DNA of 64,000 nucleotides, from contig NZ_CP117849.1 of NCBI RefSeq assembly GCF_026151165.2, positions 682,001 to 746,000 of the forward strand, in the 5' to 3' direction. The first letter of the stretch is position 1; every line of letters begins with the position of its first letter. The notes beneath the pieces are model-generated. The model was not told the origin of the DNA. It made no database searches and was given only the letters and a program-made list of their open reading frames with translations. The stretch comes from Cryobacterium sp. SO2 (GTDB lineage: Bacteria > Actinomycetota > Actinomycetes > Actinomycetales > Microbacteriaceae). Position numbers and translations under genes: made by a program. This document shows, one piece after another, positions 44,401 through 51,590 of this stretch.

Positions 44401-44617
44401 CCGGTCGACGGCGCGGCTCATCCGGCACTTCGAGGCCACGGATGTGGTCGAGACCGACCTGCTCGAACGCCCGCTGGCCGCACCCCGCGCCGACCTCGCC
44501 GCCGGGCGGCCTCCGGCGGAGGAGTCCGCGGTGCCGGGCCCGACCGAGGCGTCGCGGGAACTCGTCCTCACGCTGCGTCCTTTCGAGATCGTCACGCTGC
44601 GCTTTCGCCGCCCCTAG
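41435..44617 (+). CDS. Alpha-mannosidase, glycoside hydrolase family 38
   Basis: A 1060-aa cytoplasmic GH38 enzyme removing alpha-linked mannose. After an N-terminal beta domain (about 1-270) the catalytic domain opens with HAVGHAHIDSAWLWPLRET, in which His282 and Asp284 are zinc ligands. The nucleophile is Asp394 in WLPDSFGYS. The general region GMWVESDTNLPGGEA is conserved. The long C-terminal part is a mannosidase beta-sandwich (FGRSRVEQHLILRAG onward). GGAGG lies before the ATG. It may act in turnover of fungal or endogenous mannosides. It is not visibly part of either TetR-linked locus. Confidence 0.93.
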   Translation: MHHNERLHDERLERVLRERLLPAVYRARHPLEVAGWSADAAVTDPPVPFDEAVRQTFSPSGPGAGWGAPWGTTWLHITGDVPAEWTGVPGTEPEVVIDLGFTAAIPGFQAEGLVYAADGMVIKGLQSRNRWVPVRAGTPADDGTSPAAVATSPGGLIDLYVEAASNPDLVHDFGFAPTALGDPATLGPGPLYTLGRVDVTLRDLTVWNLVQDIRALDGLQGELPAASTRRAQLRAGLERCLDRLDPDDVADTAAAARAELAPLLDHPASTSAHHVHAVGHAHIDSAWLWPLRETPRKVARTLANVLALGEENPDFHFAMSSAQQFAWVKEHDPRLFERVRAAVAAGIIVPVGGMWVESDTNLPGGEALVRQFVAGQRFFRAEFGLEPGEVWLPDSFGYSAAFPQIARLAGMRWFLTQKLSWSDTNVFPHHTFLWEGIDGSRIFTHFPPVADYNAELTAAELARAERLFAEKAHATVSLVPFGWGDGGGGPTREMLAAARRSRDLEGSPTVELSTPQRFFQAAEAEHPSPPVWSGELYLEFHRGTYTSQARTKRGNRRSEHLLREAELWAATAAVRTGAPYPYDVLERAWQSVLLLQFHDILPGTSIAWVHQEAERRHAHTAHALTGVIDEAVRAIAGVGVRRLRLNAGPYAADGVPALGADADGALAQPGYAAALIERTAAGIVLRNDRLAVTIDADGLISSLRDVLAGRELIPAGSRGNLLQLHRDTPTRWDAWDIDASHRRTVTNLTAADTVEVSVQSDELVGVRVVRTFGRSRVEQHLILRAGSPTLDLRLVIDWHERQKLLRLVFPLDVLAERAASEIQFGHVFRPTHANTTWDAARFETVAHRWVHVGEPGYGVAVANDSTYGHAIDRTLPVDPSGAPSVVAGADRTGTTVRLSLLRAPLYPDPGADQGRHELRVSVRPGAGIADAVAEGYRLNLPVRTVTGVAASSIEPLLRVDNPAVVVEAIKLAEDHSGDLIVRLYEAHGNRSTARLIRHFEATDVVETDLLERPLAAPRADLAAGRPPAEESAVPGPTEASRELVLTLRPFEIVTLRFRRP

Positions 44618-44636
44618 TTCGCGGTGGGGAGAGGTA

Positions 44637-44773
44637 CTCGCGAAAGCGGTCAAACGGTTGCCACGCGGGCACCAAGCAGCCACAAGTCCGCTTTCGCGAG
44701 ATGAACAACTCGCGAAAGCGGCAAAGTGGTTGCTTCGCGAGTGCCCAGGCAGCAACACGACCGCTTTCGCGAG
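44637..44773. repeat. Two tandem CGCGAAAGCGG palindromes
   Basis: Copy 1 has arms CTCGCGAAAGCGG (44637-44649) and CCGCTTTCGCGAG (44688-44700). Copy 2 has identical arms at 44709-44721 and 44761-44773. The interiors share a GTTGC...GCCAAGCAGC...AC layout. A third, more diverged copy lies at 46857-46916, so this family brackets the ABC exporter gene on both sides. The elements lie between the convergent mannosidase and exporter genes and may end both transcripts. Confidence 0.88.
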
Positions 44774-44809
44774 ATGTGCGGGTGTCTCGACTGGCTGGCG
44801 GCCGGCGGG

Positions 44810-46819
44810 TTAGACCAGCAGCTGGTGCTTCGCCAGGTCGCGGTAGAGCGGCGTGGAGACGACCAGCTCGGAGTGCGTGCCCGTGCCGACGACCTGGCCG
44901 TGGTCGAGCACCACGATCTGGTCGGAGTCGACCACCGTCGACAGGCGGTGCGCGATCACGATGAGGGTGCGGTCAACGGCCACCGCGTCGATGGCCTCGC
45001 GCATCAGCTGCTCGTTCATGCCGTCCAGGCTCGAGGTCGACTCGTCCAGCAACAGGATCGGCGGCGCCGCGAGGAGCGCCCGGGCGATCGCCAGGCGCTG
45101 GCGTTCGCCGCCGGAGAGCTTGACGCCGTCCTCGCCGACCGCCGCGCCGAGTCCGGCCGGGTCGCGGTCGAGCACCTCGCCGAGGTTCACCGCGTGCAGC
45201 ACCGCCACGCACTGTTCGTCGGTGGCGTCCGGCGTGGCCAGGGTGAGGTTGTCCCGCAGCGAGCCGGCCAGCACCGGGGCGTCCTGCTCCACGTAGCCGA
45301 TCTGTCCGCGCAGGTCGGTGCGGTCCAGGCTGCGGATGTCGAGGCCGCCGAGGCGCACCACGCCGGAGTCGGCGTCGTAGAAGCGCTCGATCAGAGCGAG
45401 GATGGTGCTCTTGCCGGCGCCGGAGGGGCCGACCAGCGCGGTGCGCAGGCCCCGAGGGGCGCTGAATGACACGCCGCGCAGCACCGGGGTGCGTTCGGCC
45501 GGGGCAGCGGCATCCGACACCGCGGCGGGGGCGGCCGCAGCCGACCCGTCTTCGGCGGCGAGCAGGGCCTCGGCGGCGGCCGCAGGCGCGAGCGCGCCGG
45601 GCACGAGAGCGGCGAGCGGCTCGCCGGTCACGGCATCCGTGGTCGCGGCGACGGAGGGGGCGTAGTGGAACCGCACGTCCTCGAACGAGATCGCCGGCGC
45701 ATCCGGGTTGACCTTGGCGTTCGCGGCGCCGACGACGATCGCCAGCGGCGCGATGTCGCGGTCGAACTGGTCTTCGCTGGGCAGGTCGATGATCTCCTGG
45801 ATGCGGCCGAGCGCGCCCAGTGCGGAGTTGATCGAGGTGATCGCGCCGAAGAACTGGCCCAGCGGCATGATCATCATGAACAGGAACAGGATGAACGAGA
45901 CCAGGTTGGCGATGGTGATGCTGCCGTCGGCCACCCGGAAGCCGCCAACGCCGAGCACCACGAGCAATGACACCTGCAGGGCGATGCCGGCGATGGGCAC
46001 GACCAGGGCGGAGACCTTGGCGACCTTGATGCCCATCTGCCAGGCACCCTCGGCGTCCTTCTCCACCACGGCGACCTCGCGGGCGGTGGCGTTCGCAGCG
46101 CGCACCGTGCGCACGGCGCTGATGGCGCGTTCCACACTGGCGGCCAAATCGCCCACCTTGGTCTGGGCGGCCAGGCTGGCGGTGCGGATGCGCTGGGAGA
46201 GCAGCACCACGGTGACCACCGACACGGCGATCACCAGCACGGTCAGGCCGAGCAGCACCGGGTCGATGATGAGCATCGCGATGATCGCGCCGATGAAGGT
46301 GAGTGACCCGCCGATGGCTTCAACGGCGCCCTGGGTGAGTACGGCGCGCAGCAGGGTGGTGTCCGAGCTCACCCGGGAGACCAGGTCGCCGGTGCGGCGG
46401 GCGTCGAACTGGCTGATCGGCAGGTTGAGCATCCGCCCGATCAGGCGTTTGCGGCTGGAGAGCACAACGCCCTCGCCGGTGCGCTGCAGCAGGTAGTGCT
46501 GGTAGCCGCTGATCAGTGCGGAGACCACGACGAGGGCGACGAGCCCGCCGACGATGCCGTCGAGCGGGTCGCCGGCTTCGACGAGGGTGATTACCTGGCT
46601 CACCAGCAGCGGCTGGGCCAGGCTGGCGGCGGCGCCGAGCACGCTGAGCACCACGACCACGCTGAGCACGGCCTTGTGTTCGAAGAGGTAGGGCAGCAGC
46701 TGGCTGAAGGAGGCCCGCGGCCCCTCGGCCGGCGTGCCGCGGCGGCCCATACGGGAGCGGGGCTTCGGGGCGGGGGTGTCGGGCTGAGCGTTTCTGGTGC
46801 CGGGGCTTGTCGTACTCAC
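44810..46819 (-). CDS. ABC-type exporter, fused membrane and ATP-binding domains
   Basis: A 669-aa half-transporter of the type I exporter class (multidrug/lipid export, LmrA-like). A basic N-terminal tail (1-40) precedes six transmembrane helices (about 50-340). The ATPase carries Walker A GPSGAGKST (about 461-469), signature LSGGERQRLAIARAL, Walker B ILLLDESTSSLD and the switch His in IVIAHRLSTV. An Ala-rich insertion of about 45 residues (ALVPGALAPAAAAEALLAAE and following) splits the start of the ATPase domain, between its first strands and the TPVLRGVSF strand. It is likely to function as a homodimer. The cargo is unknown. Confidence 0.92.
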   Translation of the reverse strand: MSTTSPGTRNAQPDTPAPKPRSRMGRRGTPAEGPRASFSQLLPYLFEHKAVLSVVVVLSVLGAAASLAQPLLVSQVITLVEAGDPLDGIVGGLVALVVVSALISGYQHYLLQRTGEGVVLSSRKRLIGRMLNLPISQFDARRTGDLVSRVSSDTTLLRAVLTQGAVEAIGGSLTFIGAIIAMLIIDPVLLGLTVLVIAVSVVTVVLLSQRIRTASLAAQTKVGDLAASVERAISAVRTVRAANATAREVAVVEKDAEGAWQMGIKVAKVSALVVPIAGIALQVSLLVVLGVGGFRVADGSITIANLVSFILFLFMMIMPLGQFFGAITSINSALGALGRIQEIIDLPSEDQFDRDIAPLAIVVGAANAKVNPDAPAISFEDVRFHYAPSVAATTDAVTGEPLAALVPGALAPAAAAEALLAAEDGSAAAAPAAVSDAAAPAERTPVLRGVSFSAPRGLRTALVGPSGAGKSTILALIERFYDADSGVVRLGGLDIRSLDRTDLRGQIGYVEQDAPVLAGSLRDNLTLATPDATDEQCVAVLHAVNLGEVLDRDPAGLGAAVGEDGVKLSGGERQRLAIARALLAAPPILLLDESTSSLDGMNEQLMREAIDAVAVDRTLIVIAHRLSTVVDSDQIVVLDHGQVVGTGTHSELVVSTPLYRDLAKHQLLV

Positions 46820-46856
46820 CAGTCGAGCTTAACCGCCGCCCGCGCCCCGCCAGGCA

Positions 46857-46916
46857 CGCGAAAGCGGCCATGTGGTCACCTCAGCGAGCTGAGGCAACAC
46901 CATGACCGCTTTCGCG
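46857..46916. repeat. CGCGAAAGCGG palindrome, copy 3
   Basis: Arms CGCGAAAGCGG (46857-46867) and CCGCTTTCGCG (46906-46916) flank an interior (CCATGTGGTCACC...ACCATGACC). That interior pairs further and resembles the 44709-44773 copy (AAGTGGTTGC...GCAACACGACC). It separates the exporter gene from the MHS transporter gene, both minus strand. Confidence 0.83.
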
Positions 46917-46949
46917 AACCGTGCTGTGGGGGCCGAGCGGATGCTGCGG

Positions 46950-48305
46950 TCAGCGCTCCAGGTCGAGGTCGCGGGTCTCGCGGCTGAGGTACAGCGCCAC
47001 CAGGGTGATCAGACCCATCACCGAGAGGTAGATGCCCACCCAGAACGGGCTGCCCTCGCCGAGGGTCCACAGCCACACCGCGATGAACGGGGCCACGGCC
47101 GCGCCGAGGATCGAGCTCATGTTGTAGGCGAAGGCGGAGCCGGTGTAGCGCACGTGGGTGGGGAACAGCTCGGGCAGCAGTGCGCCCATCGGGCCGAACG
47201 TCATGCCCATCAGGGTGAAGCCGAGGATCAGGAAGATCATCACGCCGATGAACCCGGCGCCCAGCAGCGGCACGAACAGGAAACCGAACACCACGATGCC
47301 CGCGGTCACCCAGAGCAGGGTGCGGCGGCGGCCGAACCTGTCGGCCCAGGGTCCCGACGCGAGGGTGAAGACGCCGAAGAACAGCACCCCGCCGATCATC
47401 ATCAGCACGAACGTGGTGTAGCTGTAGCCGAGGCCCGCCACCGGCGCATCCGTGGCCGCACGGCCGTAGCTGAGGCTGAACGTGGTCATCAGGTAGAACA
47501 GCACGTAGGTGGCCAGCATGATGAAGGTGCCCAGGATGAGTTCACGCCAGTTGGACTTGAACACCGCGGCGAGCGGCAGCTTGGCGACCTTCTTGGTGGT
47601 GACGATCTTGGTGAACGCGTCGCTCTCCACCAGGCGCAGGCGCACCCAGAGGCCCACGATCACCATGACGGCGCTGAACAGGAACGGTACCCGCCAGGCC
47701 CATTCGAGGAACGCGTCGGACGGCCGGGTCGGGTCGTCGGAGGGCAGCAGCAGCGCGATGAGCAGGAACAGGCCGTTGGCGATGATGAAACCGAGCGGGG
47801 CACCGACCTGCGGGAAGGTGCCGTACCAGGCGCGCTTGCCCTTGGGGGCGTTCTCGGTGGCCACAAGTGCCGCACCGCTCCACTCGCCGCCGAGCGCGAA
47901 GCCCTGGGCGAGGCGCAGGATGACGAGCATCGCCGGGGCGAGCCAGCCCACCATCGCGTAGGTGGGCAGCAGCCCGATCAGGAAGGTGGCGATGCCCATG
48001 GTGAGCAGCGCGCCGACCAGGGTGGCCTTGCGGCCCTTCTTGTCGCCGAAGTGGCCGAAGAACAGGGCGCCGAGCGGGCGGGCGACCATGGCGGCGCCGA
48101 ACACCGCGAAGGAGGCCAGCAGTGCGGCTGTCTCGTTGCCGGTGGGGAAGAACAGGTGCGGGAAGACCAGGACCGCGGCGGTGGCGTAGACGTAGAAGTC
48201 GTAGAACTCGATGGTCGTGCCGATGAGGCTGGCCAGGATGACGCGGCTGCGAGGATTCGTGGGCGCGGGAGCGACGGATGTGCCCGTCGCGGTGGATGCT
48301 GACAT
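46950..48305 (-). CDS. MFS transporter, metabolite:H+ symporter (MHS) family
   Basis: A 451-aa twelve-helix proton symporter. The MHS-type opening SRVILASLIGTTIEFYDFYVYATAA is clear. The loop 2-3 motif GHFGDKKGRK and RLAQGFALGGEWSGAALVATENAP in helix 4 are those of ShiA/ProP-like carriers of organic acids or osmolytes. The start is placed at ATG 48305 (SASTATG). An in-frame TTG six codons upstream lacks a ribosome site. The substrate is not predictable from the sequence. The gene lies downstream of the histidine kinase gene on the same strand, past a hairpin. Confidence 0.88.
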   Translation of the reverse strand: MSASTATGTSVAPAPTNPRSRVILASLIGTTIEFYDFYVYATAAVLVFPHLFFPTGNETAALLASFAVFGAAMVARPLGALFFGHFGDKKGRKATLVGALLTMGIATFLIGLLPTYAMVGWLAPAMLVILRLAQGFALGGEWSGAALVATENAPKGKRAWYGTFPQVGAPLGFIIANGLFLLIALLLPSDDPTRPSDAFLEWAWRVPFLFSAVMVIVGLWVRLRLVESDAFTKIVTTKKVAKLPLAAVFKSNWRELILGTFIMLATYVLFYLMTTFSLSYGRAATDAPVAGLGYSYTTFVLMMIGGVLFFGVFTLASGPWADRFGRRRTLLWVTAGIVVFGFLFVPLLGAGFIGVMIFLILGFTLMGMTFGPMGALLPELFPTHVRYTGSAFAYNMSSILGAAVAPFIAVWLWTLGEGSPFWVGIYLSVMGLITLVALYLSRETRDLDLER

Positions 48306-48408
48306 GGGGAACGGCGCTTTCAACAGAGGGGAGGGGCGTGGCTGAATCTCGGCGCGAGACGGCGGTCAGTCGTCTGGGGCGTGACGGGCAACGCACAGAA
48401 AAGAGGTC

Positions 48409-48425
48409 GGCCGCTTGTGGCGGCC
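48409..48425 (-). terminator. Hairpin terminator of the histidine kinase gene
   Basis: On the minus strand a GGCCGC stem (GGCCGCCACAAGCGGCC, about 48409-48425) is followed after a few bases by CTCTTTTCTG, a T-rich tract. It begins 10 bases beyond the kinase stop. This fits intrinsic termination, separating the kinase from the MHS transporter gene. Confidence 0.65.
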
Positions 48426-48434
48426 TGATTCACC

Positions 48435-50099
48435 CTACATTCGCGTTGTGGCGCCCGACGAATCCGGTGGCGTGGTCGCGGCCGGGAGCACGGTGCGCAG
48501 CCGGGGCAGCGCCACCGTCACATGGGTGCCGTTCCGGCCGTCGGACTGCAGGTCGATGCTGCCGCCGATCCGGTCGACGAGCCCCTTGGTGAGGGGGAGG
48601 CCGAGCCCGGTGCCCGCCAGCGATTCGGCGGTCGCCGACCTGAAGAACCTGTCGAAGACCCGTTCCAGGTCGCCGGCGGGGATGCCGACGCCGTTGTCGC
48701 TCACGGTGAGCAGCATTCCGAGGCCGTCCTGCGCGGCTGAGCAGCCGATCCACACCTGCCCGTGCGGCGGGGTGAACTTCAGCGAATTCGAGACCAGGTT
48801 CGTCAGGATCCGGCGGAGGTCGGAGGCCGAACTGCGCACGTCGAACGGACCGTCGCCGAACTCGGCGGTCAGGCTCACCCCGGCGGCCTGCGCCTGGGGA
48901 GCGAGTTCCTCCACGCAGTCGGTCACGAGCGCCTCGAGGTCGACGGGCTCGATCTGGCCGGCGTCGGGCTGGGTGCTCATCCGGGACAGGTCGAGCAGGT
49001 CCTCCACCAACTGCGCCAGCCGGTGCGAGTTCCGCACGATCACCCGGGTGAACCGGGCCTGGTCGGCGTCGAGGGTGGTGTCCTCCAGCTCTTCGGCGAA
49101 GCCCAGGATGCTCGTGATCGGGGTGCGCAGTTCGTGGCTGACCGAGGAAACGAAGATGTCCTTCTGCAGGTTGAGGTCGCGCAGGGCGTGCACGACCTCC
49201 CGTTCCCGGTCGAGCAGGGCGTCGCGTTGGGCGAGCTCGGCGGCCAGCAGTAGCACGGAGCTGGCGTAGGTGACCAGGAAGATCTGCACGAAGGAGCCGC
49301 TGGTGCCGACGGCGCCGCTCTGGCCGGCGGTGAAATAGCCGATCCCCAGCGAGGTGAGGCCGGACGCGACCAGGGCGGCCCCGCAAAGTTCCCAGGCCAC
49401 GATCCGGATGCCGAACCTGAAGGCCGCCCAGGTGAGCAGGGGCAGGATGAGGAAGGAGATCGGCAGCGACCGGCCCGGCCCGTACGCGACGCCGAGCACC
49501 AGGAGCAGGAAGCCCATCTGGATGAGCAGTTCCAGCCGCCGCTCCGGCCGGCCGGGCCCGCTCCGCACCAGGGCGAGCGGCACGAGCACGAAGACCGCGA
49601 ACGCGTGGGAGGGGATGGCGTTGAGCAGAACCGTGCCGAACACGGCGCCCTCGAAGAGCACCAGGGTGCCGGCCGCGACCAGGCCGATGACCACGGCGCC
49701 GCAGATCACGGCGATCGAGAAGCGCAGCACGTCACGCACGGTGTCGAGTCGGGCCGGCTCACCGCGGCGCGCGACGATGCTGGTGAAGACCCAGGCCTCG
49801 AGCGCGTTGGCCAGCCCGAAACCGAGCGCCACCGACAGGGGGCGGCCGCCGCCGACGTTCGCCGCGACGCTCACGGCCGCCACCAGCACCGCCACCAGAA
49901 TGCGTTCCCTGCCCCTGGCCACACACATCGCGAGCACCGCGGCCGCGGCGGCGGGCCACCAGGCGGCGACACCGGTCTGGTCGGTCGGTGCCGCGAGCGC
50001 GGCGCGGCCGAGGCCGTAGGTCAGTAGCAGCAACAGCAGAACGGCCGCGTACCGCCACCGGCGCGGAGCGGCCCAGAGCGAGACGACGACGTTGTTCAT
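48435..50099 (-). CDS. Sensor histidine kinase with MASE1-like membrane domain
   Basis: A 554-aa membrane sensor kinase. About eight N-terminal helices (residues 15-285) resemble the MASE1 sensory module. A short helical linker then leads to the dimerisation/phosphoacceptor domain with His322 in FVSSVSHELRTPITSIL. The catalytic domain has the N box (RRILTNLVSNSLKFTP), G1 (VSDNGVGIP), F box (VFDRFFR) and G2 (GTGLGLPLTKGLVDRIGG). The cognate partner is probably the stand-alone response regulator encoded divergently 127 bases away. The stimulus is unknown. The stop is followed by a hairpin terminator. Confidence 0.9.
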   Translation of the reverse strand: MNNVVVSLWAAPRRWRYAAVLLLLLLTYGLGRAALAAPTDQTGVAAWWPAAAAAVLAMCVARGRERILVAVLVAAVSVAANVGGGRPLSVALGFGLANALEAWVFTSIVARRGEPARLDTVRDVLRFSIAVICGAVVIGLVAAGTLVLFEGAVFGTVLLNAIPSHAFAVFVLVPLALVRSGPGRPERRLELLIQMGFLLLVLGVAYGPGRSLPISFLILPLLTWAAFRFGIRIVAWELCGAALVASGLTSLGIGYFTAGQSGAVGTSGSFVQIFLVTYASSVLLLAAELAQRDALLDREREVVHALRDLNLQKDIFVSSVSHELRTPITSILGFAEELEDTTLDADQARFTRVIVRNSHRLAQLVEDLLDLSRMSTQPDAGQIEPVDLEALVTDCVEELAPQAQAAGVSLTAEFGDGPFDVRSSASDLRRILTNLVSNSLKFTPPHGQVWIGCSAAQDGLGMLLTVSDNGVGIPAGDLERVFDRFFRSATAESLAGTGLGLPLTKGLVDRIGGSIDLQSDGRNGTHVTVALPRLRTVLPAATTPPDSSGATTRM

Positions 50100-50226
50100 C
50101 GGCGTGGTGTCCCCCCTGTGCGCTCCGGCCGCGGGCGCGGTTGGATAATGTCAACGTAGCGTGTCCTGTGCCCTGAGCTGGGGACAGACCCGAAATGAGT
50201 GACGGCCGAATCAGGAGACAGTGCGG

Positions 50227-50595
50227 ATGCCGCGTATTTTGATCGTCGAGGACGATGAGGATGTCCGTGCGCTGATCGCGCACAAGCTCCGCCGGGCCGG
50301 GCACGAGGTGTCGGAGGCCGGCGACGGCGAGGAGGGCCTCGCGGCCGCCCGCGCCAGCCCGCCCGAGCTGATGGTGCTGGACTGGATGATGCCCAAGCTC
50401 ACCGGCATCGAGGTGTGCGCGCAGATCCGGGCGGACACGACGATGGTGCAGCCGCGCATCCTGCTGCTCACCGCGAAGTCGCAGGACAGCGACATCGCTC
50501 TGGCCATGCAGACGGGCGCCGACAGCTACCTGATCAAGCCGTTCCGGGCCAACGACCTCCTCGAGCGGGTCACCGCGCTCCTCGACACGCCCTGA
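50227..50595 (+). CDS. Single-domain (CheY-like) response regulator
   Basis: A 122-aa receiver domain without any output domain. The acidic pocket is Glu8-Asp9-Asp10, the phosphorylation site is Asp52 (MVLDWMMPK), the conserved Thr is in LLLTAKSQ and the Lys is in YLIKPFRA. AGGAGA at 50213-50218 fits the ATG at 50227; the GTG at 50221 is too close to it. It is divergent from the MASE1-like kinase gene and very probably receives its phosphate. With no DNA-binding domain it must act through protein contacts or pass phosphate on. Confidence 0.93.
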   Translation: MPRILIVEDDEDVRALIAHKLRRAGHEVSEAGDGEEGLAAARASPPELMVLDWMMPKLTGIEVCAQIRADTTMVQPRILLLTAKSQDSDIALAMQTGADSYLIKPFRANDLLERVTALLDTP

Positions 50596-50609
50596 CCGTC
50601 GCCCCCAGC

Positions 50610-51092
50610 GGGCGCGCTGTGGCAACCATCTCGCTGGTCGAGCTTGTCGAGATCTCGCGATCCGTCCTCGTTAACGCATTTGCCTCACGGGATCTCGACA
50701 GGCTCGATCAGCGGAGTGGTCGAGCGTGTCTCCGCTGGTCGAGACTCGGTGACGGGCGCGCTGTGGCGACCATCTCGCTGGTCGAGCTTGTCGAGACCTC
50801 GCGATCCGTCCTCGTTAACGCACTTGTCTCACGGGATCTCGACAGGCTCGATCAGCGGAGTGGTCGAGCGTGTCTCCGCTGGTCGAGACTCGGTGACGGG
50901 CGCGCTGTGGCGACCATCTCGCTGGTCGAGCTTGTCGAGACCTCGCGATCCGTCCTCGTTAACGCACTTGTCTCACGGGATCTCGACAGGCTCGATCAGC
51001 GGAGTGGTCGAGCGTGTCTCCGCTGGTCGAGACTCGGTGACGGGCGCGCTGTGGCGACCATCTCGCTGGTCGAGCTTGTCGAGACCTCGCGA
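50610..51092. repeat. Tandem array of 144-bp units containing inverted GGTCTCGACAAGCTCGACCA motifs
   Basis: The 608-base gap 50596-51203 holds three full units (50610-50753, 50754-50897, 50898-51041) and a partial fourth (51042-51092). Units 2 and 3 look identical; unit 1 differs at several positions. Inside each unit CTGGTCGAGCTTGTCGAGA faces an imperfect inverted copy (GATCTCGACAGGCTCGATCA), so every unit can form a hairpin. Because 144 is divisible by three, one frame stays open through the array into the GIY-YIG gene, but no ribosome site supports translation of it. The array ends 111 bases before that gene. The remainder, 51093-51203, shows nothing clear. Confidence 0.92.
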
Positions 51093-51203
51093 CCAATCCG
51101 CCAGCGGATGCGCCACATCTCCCCAGCCGACTCGGGCCGGAGGATATCCACAGACACGCCCCAAGGCATCGGCGAGCCGCCCACCGACTGCGACCCTCCT
51201 CGC

Positions 51204-51488
51204 ATGCCCTTCATCTACATCCTGCAGTGCTCTGACGGTTCGTTTTATGTAGGCAGTACCTGGGACCTCGAGCGCCGAATTGCGCAACACAACACGGCGG
51301 ATCAGGGAGCGGCCTACACCCGTCGTCGGCGCCCGGTACACCTCGTCTATTGCGAGGAGACCGACCGAATAGAGGATGCCTACGCCCGCGAGAAGCAGAT
51401 CCAGGGTTGGGGGCGCGCGAAACGCATCGCGCTCATTGAGGGCCGCTTCGACGACCTGCCTGGCTTGAGCAAACCGCACGACCCCTGA
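51204..51488 (+). CDS. Small GIY-YIG nuclease
   Basis: A 94-aa single-domain protein of the GIY-YIG nuclease superfamily. The motif pair is FIYILQCSDGSFYVGST (GIY as YIL, YIG as YVG). Next comes the catalytic Arg in LERRIAQHN, then a conserved Tyr in AAYTRRRRPVHLVYCEE, and the metal-binding Glu in DAYAREKQIQGWGRAKR. The domain occupies the whole protein; there is no extra DNA-binding region. No good Shine-Dalgarno precedes the ATG. It is flanked by perfect 23-bp inverted repeats at 51064-51086 and 51500-51522, the left one being part of the 144-bp array. Close relatives may act in DNA repair or be selfish; a role in spreading these repeats is an inference from the arrangement. Confidence 0.85.
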   Translation: MPFIYILQCSDGSFYVGSTWDLERRIAQHNTADQGAAYTRRRRPVHLVYCEETDRIEDAYAREKQIQGWGRAKRIALIEGRFDDLPGLSKPHDP

Positions 51489-51499
51489 GCAGCCCACCG

Positions 51500-51580
51500 G
51501 GTCTCGACAAGCTCGACCAGCGCGACTCGCTCGACCAGCGCGACGAGCTCGACCGCGCGCCGGCTCGACGAGGGGGAGGC
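51500..51580. repeat. Right-hand inverted repeat of the GIY-YIG island plus degenerate copies
   Basis: Positions 51500-51522 are the exact reverse complement of 51064-51086 (core TCTCGACAAGCTCGACCAG). The following bases to about 51580 contain two decayed versions (CTCGACCAGCGCGAC and GAGCTCGACC). It begins 12 bases past the GIY-YIG stop and abuts the 3' end of ribH, so it may also serve as that operon's 3' structure. Confidence 0.85.
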
Positions 51581-51590
51581 GGGCTGTCGG

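Noticed and set aside
50610..51092. CRISPR array
   Set aside because: The units are 144 bp and adjoin without unique spacers, and no cas genes are present.
51144..51152. Possible DnaA box (ATATCCACA)
   Set aside because: It is a single imperfect match with no cluster and no dnaA/dnaN nearby, so it does not indicate an origin.
50415..51203. Open frame through the 144-bp array joined to the GIY-YIG gene
   Set aside because: It begins inside the response regulator gene in another frame and no ribosome site supports it. The frame stays open only because the unit length is divisible by three.
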